Shown: positions 7,912 to 15,790 of the stretch, in pieces | Numbering within the stretch: the stretch's first letter is position 1 | Layout of the letters: each line of letters starts with the position of its first letter | Source: VRUE01 sp963715455 | GTDB lineage: Bacteria; Actinomycetota; Thermoleophilia; Solirubrobacterales; 70-9 | Length of the DNA: 64,000 nucleotides | Direction: 5' to 3' | Assembly (NCBI GenBank): GCA_963715455.1 | Contig: OY970245.1 | Coordinates: 992,001-1,056,000, forward strand | The notes under the pieces: model-generated | Seen by the model: only the letters and a program-made list of their open reading frames with translations | What the model was told of the DNA's origin: nothing | The model's database searches: none | Made by a program: the position numbers and the translations under genes

Positions 7912-9072
7912 CTAGAAGCCCCAGCGAATCTTCCGCTTCGCGCGTTTCAGGCGGCGGTGAAACTCAGCGCTTACCTCTTCGTCAGTCGTGAGCTTCAGTT
8001 CGAGGTTGATTTCCAATGGCTTGTCATCCTCGGCATGATTGGCTACGAAGATTGGAACGCGGTCAATTTCTCGTACTGCGGTGTCTACAAACTCACGAAT
8101 CTCTAAGAGTGGCTGGTCAGCCCAGCGGGCAGCCATTTCAAATGGTGGCACCAGCACCTCCGGCGGCTCTACAGCCCGGATGGAAACAGCCCAATCCAAG
8201 AGCTCCCCGTAGGTCTGAATGATGCGAGCAGCAAAGTGCTCAATGCGAACAGGATCTCCAGGTTCGCCAGGCGCCCCGAACGCCTGCTCTTGTACTTCTT
8301 GAGGGAAGACTCGCATCATCGCCTCAATGAGGCCGGTCACTCGATTGAACTCACTGCTGAGAAAGTCCGTCGCTTCGCCGATCGATCCAAGTGCGCGCCG
8401 CGGAGTGTAAGGCGGCAATTCGTGATCTCGCCACTTGAGCTCCAGTTCCTGCTTACCGAGAAAGAGGCAACTAGCAAATAGCAGGTACTCCCAGCCGGGT
8501 GAGCGAATGGAGAGCAGGGCCTGCTGCTCCTCTCGGGTTCTTGGCACCCGATCAGGCGCTTTTGGCTCTGGCTCATCCAGGGCATCGCGAAGACCCGCGA
8601 TCTGTTCGGATATCTCGTTCGTTTGCAGGCTTGGAAAGAGATCGCGGACGTCGCTATGTCGCTGAAGCGCGCCTGCAAGGAAGCTTGGCCCAAGCCATGA
8701 GACGTCTATCTCACCTTGCGCGCCTAGGGCGATGACCTCGTGTCCGATCTCCTCTGGAATGGCGTAATTGGAGAGAAAGGCCCAAGCCTCGACGTCCCAC
8801 AAACCCTGTTCCTTGAGCGTCTTTGCCTTGCCCAGATCGCCCAGCATCTTGCGGCGAATCTCGTTGGTAATTTTTTGCTTCTGGATGCGCTTGAAGCAGT
8901 GGACGGCGAAGACCTGCCTAGTCGACTTCCGATAGCCATCATTGCCACGGTCGGCGCGGTCGTCGTCAATTGGCAGGAAGTCTGCTCCGTACTCCGCTGC
9001 AAGAACGGCGTTGCAGAGACGGGTGAACTCCTGCGGAACCGTGATCAACTCAATTTGGGCTTCGAGGTTCAC
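7912..9072 (-). CDS. Possible PD-(D/E)XK nuclease of a genomic island
   Basis: The product is 386 residues, soluble and acidic. The N-terminal 90 residues fit a Mrr-like PD-(D/E)XK core: an early helix with E, then IDDDRADRGNDG around residues 35-46, then the strand VFAVHCFK at 54-61, where His58 and Lys61 would take the (D/E)xK place, and a helix KITNEIRRKMLGDLGKAKT. The rest is helical without motifs I recognise, perhaps a sensor or partner-binding region. It lies just upstream of a VapBC pair on the same strand, between two attachment remnants. A defence role is plausible but unproved. Confidence 0.55.
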   Translation of the reverse strand: MNLEAQIELITVPQEFTRLCNAVLAAEYGADFLPIDDDRADRGNDGYRKSTRQVFAVHCFKRIQKQKITNEIRRKMLGDLGKAKTLKEQGLWDVEAWAFLSNYAIPEEIGHEVIALGAQGEIDVSWLGPSFLAGALQRHSDVRDLFPSLQTNEISEQIAGLRDALDEPEPKAPDRVPRTREEQQALLSIRSPGWEYLLFASCLFLGKQELELKWRDHELPPYTPRRALGSIGEATDFLSSEFNRVTGLIEAMMRVFPQEVQEQAFGAPGEPGDPVRIEHFAARIIQTYGELLDWAVSIRAVEPPEVLVPPFEMAARWADQPLLEIREFVDTAVREIDRVPIFVANHAEDDKPLEINLELKLTTDEEVSAEFHRRLKRAKRKIRWGF

Positions 9073-9086
9073 AGCTCCTCGTTCAA

Positions 9087-9470
9087 TTAAACGTGCAGAA
9101 CCACCACGTCCTCGAAGGACGAGAAATCCGCATCTTGCGTTAGAACTGCGGCACCATGCCGCATCGCGGTGGCCGCTATCCAGGTGTCGTGACGGCGAAG
9201 GCGCCGGCCACGAGAACGCTCGGCTGCTGCGATGCGGGCGAAGCGGCTTGCGATCTCTGGTTCGATTGGGAGCAGGGGGTAGGTGGATTGCACCCGGGAG
9301 AGGGTGGAGAGACGGCGGGCGCGTGCCTCAGGATCGGTTGCTCGAAGTACCCCTAGCTCCAGCTCGGCCACAGTGATCACTGAGACGGCAATCTTCCCGG
9401 GAAGCTCTCCGAGTTCACGACCCGTCTCCTGGGCGACAAAGATCGACGTGTCGGCGACTGCTTTGCTCAA
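9087..9470 (-). CDS. vapC: VapC-type PIN-domain toxin
   Basis: This 127-residue PIN domain should act as a ribonuclease toxin. The acidic residues expected in the active site are Asp7 (VADTSIFV), Glu36 (TVAELELGV), Asp95 (RRHDTWIAA) and Asp113 or Asp115 (LTQDADFSSF). The TTG start overlaps the antitoxin's TGA stop in TTGA, so translation is coupled. It is an ordinary length for VapC and appears complete. The pair sits in the third island segment, where it could stabilise the island. Confidence 0.88.
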   Translation of the reverse strand: MSKAVADTSIFVAQETGRELGELPGKIAVSVITVAELELGVLRATDPEARARRLSTLSRVQSTYPLLPIEPEIASRFARIAAAERSRGRRLRRHDTWIAATAMRHGAAVLTQDADFSSFEDVVVLHV

Positions 9471-9715
9471 TCGTCAAGTTCGGCGCCGCGGACGTCGGCG
9501 AGCTCAGCGAGCAGATCGGGGTCTGCAGGTGCCTCCTGCACGATGCGCCGCAACTCAGAAGAAGGGACCCAGGGGTCACGCAGCTTGGTGTGGGGGAGGA
9601 TGTCGGCAACCGGCCGTCGGTTGACGGTGAGCGTCAGTTGTTCGCCAGCTTCCAGCTCCGCCACGACGCTCGAGGTGGAGTTGCGGAGTTCGCGAATCGA
9701 AACGTCTCTAGTCAT
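9467..9715 (-). CDS. vapB: VapB/Phd-type antitoxin
   Basis: This encodes 82 residues from the ATG at 9,715. The N-terminus MTRDVSIRELRNSTSSVVAE is the Phd/YefM-type DNA-binding and dimerisation motif, followed by LTLTVNRRPVADILP. The C-terminal tail DLLAELADVRGAELDD would wrap the toxin. The stop overlaps the toxin start. The frame is open further upstream, but that extension would cover the operator palindrome and is unlikely. Confidence 0.88.
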   Translation of the reverse strand: MTRDVSIRELRNSTSSVVAELEAGEQLTLTVNRRPVADILPHTKLRDPWVPSSELRRIVQEAPADPDLLAELADVRGAELDD

Positions 9716-9725
9716 GTGCACGACT

Positions 9726-9742
9726 GTAGCACTAACTGCTAC
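9726..9742. promoter_or_regulatory. Probable vapBC autoregulatory operator
   Basis: GTAGCA-CTAAC-TGCTAC is a perfect inverted repeat 11 bases upstream of the vapB start codon. VapB/Phd antitoxins repress their own promoter at such palindromes, so I infer the same here. Confidence 0.6.
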
Positions 9743-9816
9743 GAGACTTCGTCTCTTGGCTCGGGGCCTCGTTTTCACCACGGTCTCGACTGGGAGGGCG
9801 ACTGCTCCACCAAGGA

Positions 9817-9892
9817 CGAATCGTTCCCCCGCTATAGGACGGAAGCCCGCGAGAACGCAAATGAGTGGCCCAGTGACGCGCCAACGTCCCGG
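9817..9892 (+). repeat. Fourth, truncated tRNA-Met end with direct repeat D2
   Basis: CGAATCGTTCCCCCGCTATAGGACGGAAG keeps only the acceptor end and the TATAGGACG(G)AA tail found at 6,431-6,450. It then runs into the D-type repeat (CGCGAGAACGC...GACGCGCCAACG, 9,849-9,889). The terminator and arm region present near 6,450-6,572 are missing, so a deletion joined the two parts. It marks the right edge of the island region. Confidence 0.55.
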
Positions 9893-9898
9893 GGACTG

Positions 9899-10300
9899 CT
9901 AGTCAGCCCACCAGTCGCGCTGGCCATCGACGTCTTCGCGCGGAGCCTCGCCGAGATTGGGCGCGCCGATGACGAGGATCTCGAGGCCCTTCGGCCCGGC
10001 CTCGTAGCCTCGCCACGTACCGGGCGGGACGCGCACCGCGTCCCATTCCTTGAGCTCGACGATCTCGTCGTCGAGCTTCATCCTCCCGCTCCCGCGCAGG
10101 ACCACGTACACCTCCTCCTGCTTCTTGTGCGTGTGGCCGTACGGAAAGCGATAGTTGGGCGGGACGCGCTGGTAGCTCAGGCCGGATCTCTCGAGCTCGA
10201 GCGCCTGGGTCGCCAAGCGGAACTCCAGGTCCGGCGCGCCGTCGAAATTGGACCCAACGTCCTCCAAGTCCTCCTTGAGGTTCCTGAGCGTGAACGGCAC
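9899..10300 (-). CDS. Small cupin-domain protein
   Basis: This is a single beta-barrel cupin of 133 residues. Motif 1 is GHTHKKQEEVYVVLRGSG (residues about 55-72), giving the metal-binding histidines and glutamate. Motif 2 is VRVPPGTWRGYEAG, in which the usual histidine of PxxxxH is replaced, so metal binding may be weakened. The protein has no signal and is probably cytoplasmic. It is monocistronic and lies next to the right edge of the island. The substrate cannot be inferred. Confidence 0.8.
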   Translation of the reverse strand: MPFTLRNLKEDLEDVGSNFDGAPDLEFRLATQALELERSGLSYQRVPPNYRFPYGHTHKKQEEVYVVLRGSGRMKLDDEIVELKEWDAVRVPPGTWRGYEAGPKGLEILVIGAPNLGEAPREDVDGQRDWWAD

Positions 10301-10420
10301 GGCGCAATCCTATGGCCCCTTGGCTGGGGTCGCCGCAAGGACTGATCGTTCATCCGCTAGGTCGATGTGCCTCCAGATCAGGGGTTTTGTCCTTTCCCCG
10401 AGACAATCTAGACTCGATTT

Positions 10421-11068
10421 GTGGCAGCGATGGCAGCGCTTCGGCTTTGGTTTGGCGGATCATCCTGCTGGGTGCTGATCGGTGCGACGCTCGCGCTGGC
10501 AATCGCGGTGCTCATGCCGGCGAGGGCGGATGCCTTTGGCACCTTCACCAACGGTGTGCTCACGGTTAATGGCGGCGAGGGAAAAATCGTCCCGCGCTGC
10601 GCGAGCGACGGCGAGATCACCGTCAGCGGCGTTTCCGTGGACAACGGTCCTGCCTACTGCCGCGACTTGAGGCGAATCGAGGCCTCTTCGTCCGTGTCCA
10701 CCCTCTTCGACTTTTCGCAGCTGCCCGATAGCCTCGGCGGCGGCCAGGGGCCGATCGAGATCCACGCCATCTCCACGGTGAGCGATCCGACCGAATTCTC
10801 CGGCGACAAGTTCATCGGGGCTGCGGGTCACATCAACATCTTCGATGGGGGGCTCGGCTTCGACTCCATCGTCGGCGGCAACCTCAACGACAGGCTGAGC
10901 GGCGGCGCGGACAGCGACAAGATCGACGGCGGGCGCGGAGACGACATTCTCCGCGGCGGTTCTGCGGGGGACAAGCTGCTCGGCGGGCCCGGCCGCGACA
11001 CCTTGAAGGGCGGCGGCGGGAGCGACAAGCTGGTCGGCGGCCCCGGCAGGGACACCGAAAAGCAGTAG
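10421..11068 (+). CDS. Secreted RTX-like calcium-binding protein
   Basis: The product is up to 215 residues; ATG at 10,430 is an equally possible start. A signal peptide (hydrophobic residues about 19-36, ending ARADA) is followed by a beta-rich region with two cysteines. The C-terminal 75 residues form glycine-aspartate nonapeptide repeats (GGADSDKIDGGRGDDILRGG, LLGGPGRDTLKGG, DKLVGGPGRD), which bind calcium in a beta-roll. No adjacent type I secretion genes are seen, so export is probably by Sec. Ligand or enzymatic function is not evident. Confidence 0.8.
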   Translation: MAAMAALRLWFGGSSCWVLIGATLALAIAVLMPARADAFGTFTNGVLTVNGGEGKIVPRCASDGEITVSGVSVDNGPAYCRDLRRIEASSSVSTLFDFSQLPDSLGGGQGPIEIHAISTVSDPTEFSGDKFIGAAGHINIFDGGLGFDSIVGGNLNDRLSGGADSDKIDGGRGDDILRGGSAGDKLLGGPGRDTLKGGGGSDKLVGGPGRDTEKQ

Positions 11069-11165
11069 CCAGCCCTGGATTACGCACGTATCACCTCACG
11101 ATCGTGCGATCCTGGCTGCGTTGAAAACGTTTGGGTTTGTCACTCTCCGGGGAGATCGGGACGCA

Positions 11166-12194
11166 ATGCGGCTCATGCTCGCCTCCCTCATACTGGCCCT
11201 CGCTTCCTTGTTCAGCTTCGGCTGCGGCGCCGCTGAGTCGTTCGATGGGGGCGTGCGGCTGCCGGCAGGGACCGCCGATGGAGCGTCTTGGTCGCCCGAC
11301 GGACGCTGGATCGCGATCCCAAACAAACAGGGCGTCTTGCTGCGCGGCGTTGACGGCAACGATCGCAGGCAGCTGTCGGCGCCGCCGGCGCGCCGCTTCA
11401 AGGGGTCAATGCCGGGGCGGCTCAACTGGTCTCGGGATGGCGAGGAAGTTCGCTATCTCACCAACATCGGACCGGTAGAACGCCAGGGGGCCTGGATAAC
11501 CGTGGTGCCGACCGACGGAGGTGAGGCCCGCCAGGTCGCTCTCGGCACCTCCATCATCGAAGCCGCCTGGGGGCCGGGCGACTGGCCGCTTCTCTACACC
11601 ACGGGCTCATACGCGATCTCCGGCAGTGGACCGGTCGGGCCAAAGCCGGCGATCTGGTCGGTGGAGGGCTTTGGCGCATCTCCGCACCGCCTACTCAACC
11701 TCCCCGGCCAGGAGTACGAGCCTGAATTCTCCCCCAATGGCCAGATGCTGACGTTCGTCTACGAGCATCGCGAACGAAAACCGGTAGTCGCCCTGTGGCT
11801 AGCGCGAAGCGACGGTTCCCGACCACACCCGCTCGTCGCCCGGTTGATTACCTGCAGTCCCTCGTGGTCGCCGGACGGACGCCAGATCGCCTTCGCCGCG
11901 ACCACCATCTCCGGCGACCGGAGGCAGCATCTCTACATCGTGCCCGTGGACGGCGGCCGTCCGCGTCTGATCAGCCGCGACGAGCTGCTCAGTAGCGATC
12001 CTCCCGCATGGACTCCGAACGGGCGCTGGATCACCTACGCGACCTACGACGGAGAGATCAAGCGCGTCCGACCGGACGGCAGCGGGAAACACACGATCGC
12101 CGACTTCGACGGACAGGAAGTCAGGAATTTGATGTGGTCTCCAAACGGCGACCACCTCGCCTACAGCGCCGAAGAGATCATCGAATCCGACTGA
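11166..12194 (+). CDS. Lipoprotein-like TolB-type beta-propeller
   Basis: This encodes 342 residues. The ATG at 11,166 gives a clean signal (MRLMLASLILALASLFSFGC) with a cysteine that could be lipidated. Six WSPDG-type blades are visible: SWSPDGRWIAIPN, a degenerate AWGPGDWPLLYTT, EFSPNGQMLTFVYE, SWSPDGRQIAFAA, AWTPNGRWITYAT and MWSPNGDHLAYSA. This fits a six-bladed TolB/PD40 propeller at the cell surface. Such modules bind proteins or ligands. There is no Tol-Pal neighbourhood, so I assign no pathway. Confidence 0.8.
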   Translation: MRLMLASLILALASLFSFGCGAAESFDGGVRLPAGTADGASWSPDGRWIAIPNKQGVLLRGVDGNDRRQLSAPPARRFKGSMPGRLNWSRDGEEVRYLTNIGPVERQGAWITVVPTDGGEARQVALGTSIIEAAWGPGDWPLLYTTGSYAISGSGPVGPKPAIWSVEGFGASPHRLLNLPGQEYEPEFSPNGQMLTFVYEHRERKPVVALWLARSDGSRPHPLVARLITCSPSWSPDGRQIAFAATTISGDRRQHLYIVPVDGGRPRLISRDELLSSDPPAWTPNGRWITYATYDGEIKRVRPDGSGKHTIADFDGQEVRNLMWSPNGDHLAYSAEEIIESD

Positions 12195-12221
12195 AGCCGG
12201 CCCCTCGCGTTCCAGCCGCGG

Positions 12222-12603
12222 TCAAGACGCCGGGAGGTAAGTGAGGAGGACCACCCCGGAGTCGAACCGCTTTACGTCGCCGAGCTTCATCCGGACGGTT
12301 CCCATGTCGCCGAGCACGTGGACGTTGCCTTCGCCCCAGACGATCGGGTTCAGGTAGACCTCGTACTCGTCGATCAGCCCCCTCTTGGCGAGGGCGTACG
12401 CGAACTCGCCGCTTCCGTGCATGAACAGGTCACCGTCGACCTCGTCCTTCAGCTTCGGGATCGCGGCCCAGCCCCAGCCCGCTGGATCTCGCCTGACGCT
12501 CGAACGAGTAGTCGCCGTGGTCTCCGTCCGCCTGCACCCACTCGTCGACGGGGTCAATGACGCCGTCGACGGTGGCCTGTGTTGTCGCGATCAGCCTTCC
12601 CAT
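12222..12603 (-). pseudogene. Dihydrofolate-reductase-like gene with internal deletion
   Basis: The N-terminus MGRLIATTQATVDGVIDPVD, with a GAAGGAGAA site before the ATG at 12,603, runs about 36 residues. The frame then changes and continues as IPKLKDEVDGDLFMHGSGEF, AYALAKRGLIDEYEVYLNPI and VLLTYLPAS. Normal family members are about 180-200 residues; here the central part (roughly 70-80 residues) is missing and the frame is shifted at the joint. It is convergent with the propeller gene and most likely non-functional. Confidence 0.7.
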
Positions 12604-12709
12604 CTCGATTCTCCTTCGGTCACGGGGCTCCCTCTGAGTCCCCTCTACCCATGAGACGAATGGCGACGCCCAGATTCGACGTTTTCGGATTTCGGGCAGG
12701 ATCGCGGGC

Positions 12710-13297
12710 ATGCGGTTCACGCGTTTGGAGCTGGAGGCATTCCGCGGCCGCGAGGTCGACGATCTCGTCGGGCCGGGGCTCAGGCTGCTGTTCGTCGGCA
12801 TCAACCCGGGCTTGTGGACGGCCGCGGTCGGAACCCATTTCGCGCATCCCACCAACCGCTTCTATCCGGCGTTGGCCGCGGCCGGCATCACCGGTTACGA
12901 GGTCGATCGGGTCGCCGGGATGACCGATGCCGATCGCGCGCATCTCGTGGCGCGGGGCGTTGGGATCACCAACCTCGTGCGGCGGGCCACCGCGCGTGCC
13001 TCCGAGCTCTCGCGTGAGGAATTGCGCGAGGGCGGCGAGCGGCTGTTGCGGTTCGTCGCCGATCACCGGCCAACGGTCGTCGCGATCGCCGGCATCTCCG
13101 CTTATCGCGACGCGTTCGGCGAGCGCGGCGCGGCCTTGGGGCGGCAGCCGGACACGCTCGATAGCGCTGTCCGCTGGTCCGGCGCGGCGCTCTGGGTGGT
13201 TCCCAACCCAAGCGGGCTCAACGCCCACGAGACGATCGCGACGCTCGCCGCCGCCTATGCGGCGCCAGCCGCCGAGGCTGGCGTCATCGCTCGTTGA
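12710..13297 (+). CDS. mug: G/U mismatch-specific DNA glycosylase
   Basis: This protein of 195 residues belongs to the Mug/TDG branch of uracil-DNA glycosylases, which remove uracil and related bases opposite guanine. The active-site motif GINPG is at residues 30-34. The Asn in it activates water, as expected for Mug. The second, DNA-inserting motif is NPSGLNAH near residues 166-173. The gene is complete, and its stop is 91 bases before the next start across a pair of operators. It probably acts in base excision repair. Confidence 0.9.
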   Translation: MRFTRLELEAFRGREVDDLVGPGLRLLFVGINPGLWTAAVGTHFAHPTNRFYPALAAAGITGYEVDRVAGMTDADRAHLVARGVGITNLVRRATARASELSREELREGGERLLRFVADHRPTVVAIAGISAYRDAFGERGAALGRQPDTLDSAVRWSGAALWVVPNPSGLNAHETIATLAAAYAAPAAEAGVIAR

Positions 13298-13356
13298 CGC
13301 CGCGGCGGCGGCCCTAGGCCGCGTACTCGGGCCAGGGGCAGGGAGAGATCGCGCAC

Positions 13357-13390
13357 ATAGCAATACTGCTATACATAGCAAGCTTGCTAT
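13357..13390. promoter_or_regulatory. Twin operators of the XRE regulator gene
   Basis: Two copies of ATAGCA-N4-TGCTAT stand 18 bases apart, at 13,357-13,372 (spacer ATAC) and 13,375-13,390 (spacer AGCT, a perfect 16-base palindrome). The second overlaps the ATG at 13,389. This is a typical layout for autorepression by an XRE-type dimer bound twice on one face of the helix. Confidence 0.7.
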
Positions 13391-13730
13391 GGCAAGGCGG
13401 GGGCCAAAATCTTCTCGTCGGCTGGACGACCGCATCGCGTCTCTTCGCGAGGCTGTGAGCGGCGCGTCCAGCCCCGACGACCGGGAGCTGTTCGGCCTGA
13501 TTGCGGAGCTGGTCGCCGAGAGGCGGAAAGCCTGGGGCGTCTCCCAGCGTGAACTGGCTGAGCTCTGCGGGACGACGCAGTCCGCGATCGCCCGATTGGA
13601 GCGGGGGGCGCGGCCACCCCGGATCGACACCCTGGCGCGCATTGCCGCGGCCCTCGACTGCGAGCTGGTTATCGAGCTTCGCCCCAGGACGAATCCGCCT
13701 CACGGCGGCAAAAAAGGAGAAACAGGATGA
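13389..13730 (+). CDS. XRE-family transcriptional regulator
   Basis: The product is 113 residues. A leading segment (about 1-45) with basic and helical character precedes an HTH_3 domain at about residues 48-100. Its recognition region is VSQRELAELCGTTQSAIARL and it continues ERGARPPRIDTLARIAAALD. The length and HTH resemble HigA-type antitoxins, but no toxin gene is adjacent. The start codon lies inside an operator palindrome, so autoregulation is likely. The stop overlaps the next gene's start (ATGA), so the two are co-transcribed and translationally coupled. Confidence 0.85.
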   Translation: MARRGPKSSRRLDDRIASLREAVSGASSPDDRELFGLIAELVAERRKAWGVSQRELAELCGTTQSAIARLERGARPPRIDTLARIAAALDCELVIELRPRTNPPHGGKKGETG

Positions 13731-14698
13731 GCGAGCGCAGCAGCAGATTCCGGCCCGCGGGTAGCCGCGTGGGGGACGGGGAGATCGAGACGAGCACCGC
13801 CGAGAAGGTCCTTGCCCTCGTCCTCGCGGTCTTCATCGCGATCGGCGCTATCTGGGGCTACTTCAAGCTTGACGAGGTCGCTGAGAAGGATTCGACCTAC
13901 TCCTATCAGCCAGACCAGAAGCTCCTCGGTCCCGAGGAATTCTCGGTGATGGAAAGCCATCGCCAAGCGGTCAGTTCGGTTCAGACGGCACGGCGGGACC
14001 GGCGTGCCGTCATTCATCGCTTGGAGTTCCGTCGTGAGGCCTACCGAACGGCCCTGGACGCCGGGGCGCCATCGGCCGAGCTGCGAACGGAGTACGAGTC
14101 CGCTCGAGCCAAGCTCGCTCTAGCCTCGAGAGAGCTGGCAGCCGCCGTGAAGGTCGAGGTGCGGACTCGTCCGGGGGCGCTGCAGGCAAAGGAACGGCTG
14201 ACCGAGCTTCGAGAGCGCGCCGCGGAGCAGGCGGACGAGGATCGCGCCCACCACGACCGGATCGTCTTCCTCCTGCGTCTGGCCCTGCTGATCTTGATGC
14301 TCGCGACCGCCTACTGGCTGCTAATCCGCCTGCGGTCCCGGAACTCTCGCTATCTCCCTGCCGCGCTCGCTTGGATCGGGGCCACCGCGGTGCTCGCCGT
14401 CGTCATGGCAGCGGACTACACCGACAACTACATCGAGTTCGCCGAGGTCGGGCCTCTGGCGATCTCGATTGCTGGAATAGCCGCGACCCTGGTTGCATTC
14501 GTCGCCCTGCAGCGTTTTCTCGCAAAACGAGTCCCGGCACGACGGGTTCGCCGCGGAGAGTGTCCCTTCTGTGGATTTCCCCTCCGCGACAAGCCGCACT
14601 GTGAGGGGTGCGGGCGAGCGGTGATCGCCAGCTGTTCGAGTTGCCACGAGGAGCGCCGCGTTGGCACGCCCCGGTGTGGCAACTGCGGCGCCAGCTAG
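13727..14698 (+). CDS. Membrane protein with coiled coil and twin zinc ribbons
   Basis: The product is 323 residues. One membrane span lies at about 27-46. A charged helical region, likely coiled coil and outside the membrane, covers about 75-175. Three more spans follow near 179-200, 210-229 and 241-262. The C-terminal cytoplasmic tail has four CxxC pairs (Cys279/282, 292/295, 303/306, 317/320), enough for two zinc ribbons. The combination suggests a sensor or scaffold tied to the co-transcribed XRE regulator. I do not know the family, and the coupling is inference from the ATGA overlap. Confidence 0.8.
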   Translation: MSERSSRFRPAGSRVGDGEIETSTAEKVLALVLAVFIAIGAIWGYFKLDEVAEKDSTYSYQPDQKLLGPEEFSVMESHRQAVSSVQTARRDRRAVIHRLEFRREAYRTALDAGAPSAELRTEYESARAKLALASRELAAAVKVEVRTRPGALQAKERLTELRERAAEQADEDRAHHDRIVFLLRLALLILMLATAYWLLIRLRSRNSRYLPAALAWIGATAVLAVVMAADYTDNYIEFAEVGPLAISIAGIAATLVAFVALQRFLAKRVPARRVRRGECPFCGFPLRDKPHCEGCGRAVIASCSSCHEERRVGTPRCGNCGAS

Positions 14699-14785
14699 AG
14701 GCAACCCATGACGCTCGCCGGGGCCGCTTTCGGCGGATCGTCAACGGGAAGCGTCCGAGAGTAAATGTGCGGCCAAGCGTGTTTG

Positions 14786-15142
14786 TTACGGGAAGGGCAG
14801 CCGATGCCGGTTGCGGGCGACCAGCCGGTAGCCCATCGCCGCCAGCGGCGAGACCCAGGGAAGCAGCATCACCCGGCCGGCGATTCGCCAGGCCGGCCCG
14901 GCCGTGCTCAGCGCCGCGGCGATGGCCTCATGCCCAGCGCGGACCGTCCCGTCGGTCCCGACCCAGCGCACCGCCTCGGCCGCCTGCGCCGCGCTGATCC
15001 CCAGCTCGTCGAGGTCCGCGACCTGCCAGGCGACGATCTCTGTCTGCGGGCCGATGCGCTCGAGCAGGCGTGCGCAGCGCGTGCAGAAGGCGCAGCCGCC
15101 GTCGAAGACGAGCACTGGGCGCCTCTGTGCGCTGCCGGCCAA
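14786..15142 (-). CDS. DCC-family thiol-disulfide oxidoreductase-like protein
   Basis: This encodes about 118 residues from a TTG directly after the TetR stop; the exact start is uncertain. The family signature is clear: LVFDGGCAFCTRCARLLERI, with DGGC and CxxC near the N-terminus. Next comes VAWQVADLDELGISAAQAAE and AVRWVGTDGTVRAGHEAIAA, then a C-terminal hydrophobic stretch with YRLVARNRHRLPF. DCC proteins (DUF393) are thioredoxin-fold proteins that probably act on disulfides. It lies one base after the TetR gene on the same strand, so the two form an operon. Confidence 0.8.
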   Translation of the reverse strand: MAGSAQRRPVLVFDGGCAFCTRCARLLERIGPQTEIVAWQVADLDELGISAAQAAEAVRWVGTDGTVRAGHEAIAAALSTAGPAWRIAGRVMLLPWVSPLAAMGYRLVARNRHRLPFP

Positions 15143-15143
15143 C

Positions 15144-15707
15144 TCAGCCCCAGGACTCGGCGAGCAGTCGGTCGAGCGCGAGCTGCACGACCTGGGACCG
15201 GCTCCTGCCCGGGTGTTCGGCGGCGATGAAGCTGCTGCCGATGAAGAGGGAGAAGGCGAGGATGCTGCGGGCCTCGGCATCGTCCTCATCGACGCAGATG
15301 GGGCCGAACAGCGAGCGCAGGTACTCCATGCGCTGGTTGTCGACCCGGTGCAGCCGCGCCGCAACCGCCTCGTCACGCCGCGACCAATTGCGCAGCGCCA
15401 GCTCCACGGGCAGCAGGTCAGCCGAAGAGGAGGAGGCCAGGTCGAAGAGGTGCTGGAGCTTGGCGCGCGCCTCGCCCGGCTCGCTCTCGACCTGGGCGAT
15501 GACGTCGCCGACCACGCTCTGCTCCCAGCTGTCGAGCATCTCCTCGAGCAGCGCCGCGCGGTCCTTGAAGTGCCAGTAGAAGCCGCCCTTGGAGACCCCG
15601 AGGCGGACCGCAAGCGCCTCGACGCGGATGCCCTCCGGCCCGCCGCTCGCCAGCGCCTGCAGCGCCGCCTCGACCCAGGCGCTGCGCGGAGTCTGAACCT
15701 TGGCCAC
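15144..15707 (-). CDS. TetR-family repressor
   Basis: This encodes 187 residues from the GTG at 15,707; an upstream ATG at 15,743 would cover the operator and is less likely. The N-terminal HTH is classic TetR: AWVEAALQALASGGPEGIRV, then ALAVRLGVSKGGFYWHFKDR. The remaining helices (about 60-187) would bind a ligand that I cannot predict. It is divergent from a DUF2867 gene, with two matching palindromes between them, so it probably represses both itself and that gene until a small molecule binds. Confidence 0.9.
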   Translation of the reverse strand: MAKVQTPRSAWVEAALQALASGGPEGIRVEALAVRLGVSKGGFYWHFKDRAALLEEMLDSWEQSVVGDVIAQVESEPGEARAKLQHLFDLASSSSADLLPVELALRNWSRRDEAVAARLHRVDNQRMEYLRSLFGPICVDEDDAEARSILAFSLFIGSSFIAAEHPGRSRSQVVQLALDRLLAESWG

Positions 15708-15717
15708 GGCTACATCT

Positions 15718-15778
15718 ATACGGCACCGTATTGACAGATGCAAGCCGCCCGCCTAATGTCCATACGACAGCGTATGGA
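15718..15778 (+). promoter_or_regulatory. Promoter with two TetR-type operators
   Basis: Two copies of ATACG-N4-CGTAT occur at 15,718-15,731 and 15,762-15,775; the second extends to TCCATACG/CGTATGGA. Between them lies a near-consensus promoter for the rightward gene, TTGACA at 15,731-15,736, a 17-base spacer and TAATGT at 15,754-15,759. The first operator touches the -35 element and the second covers the likely start of transcription. This is a strong case for direct repression by the divergent TetR protein. Confidence 0.75.
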
Positions 15779-15790
15779 TGGAGGCCCAAG

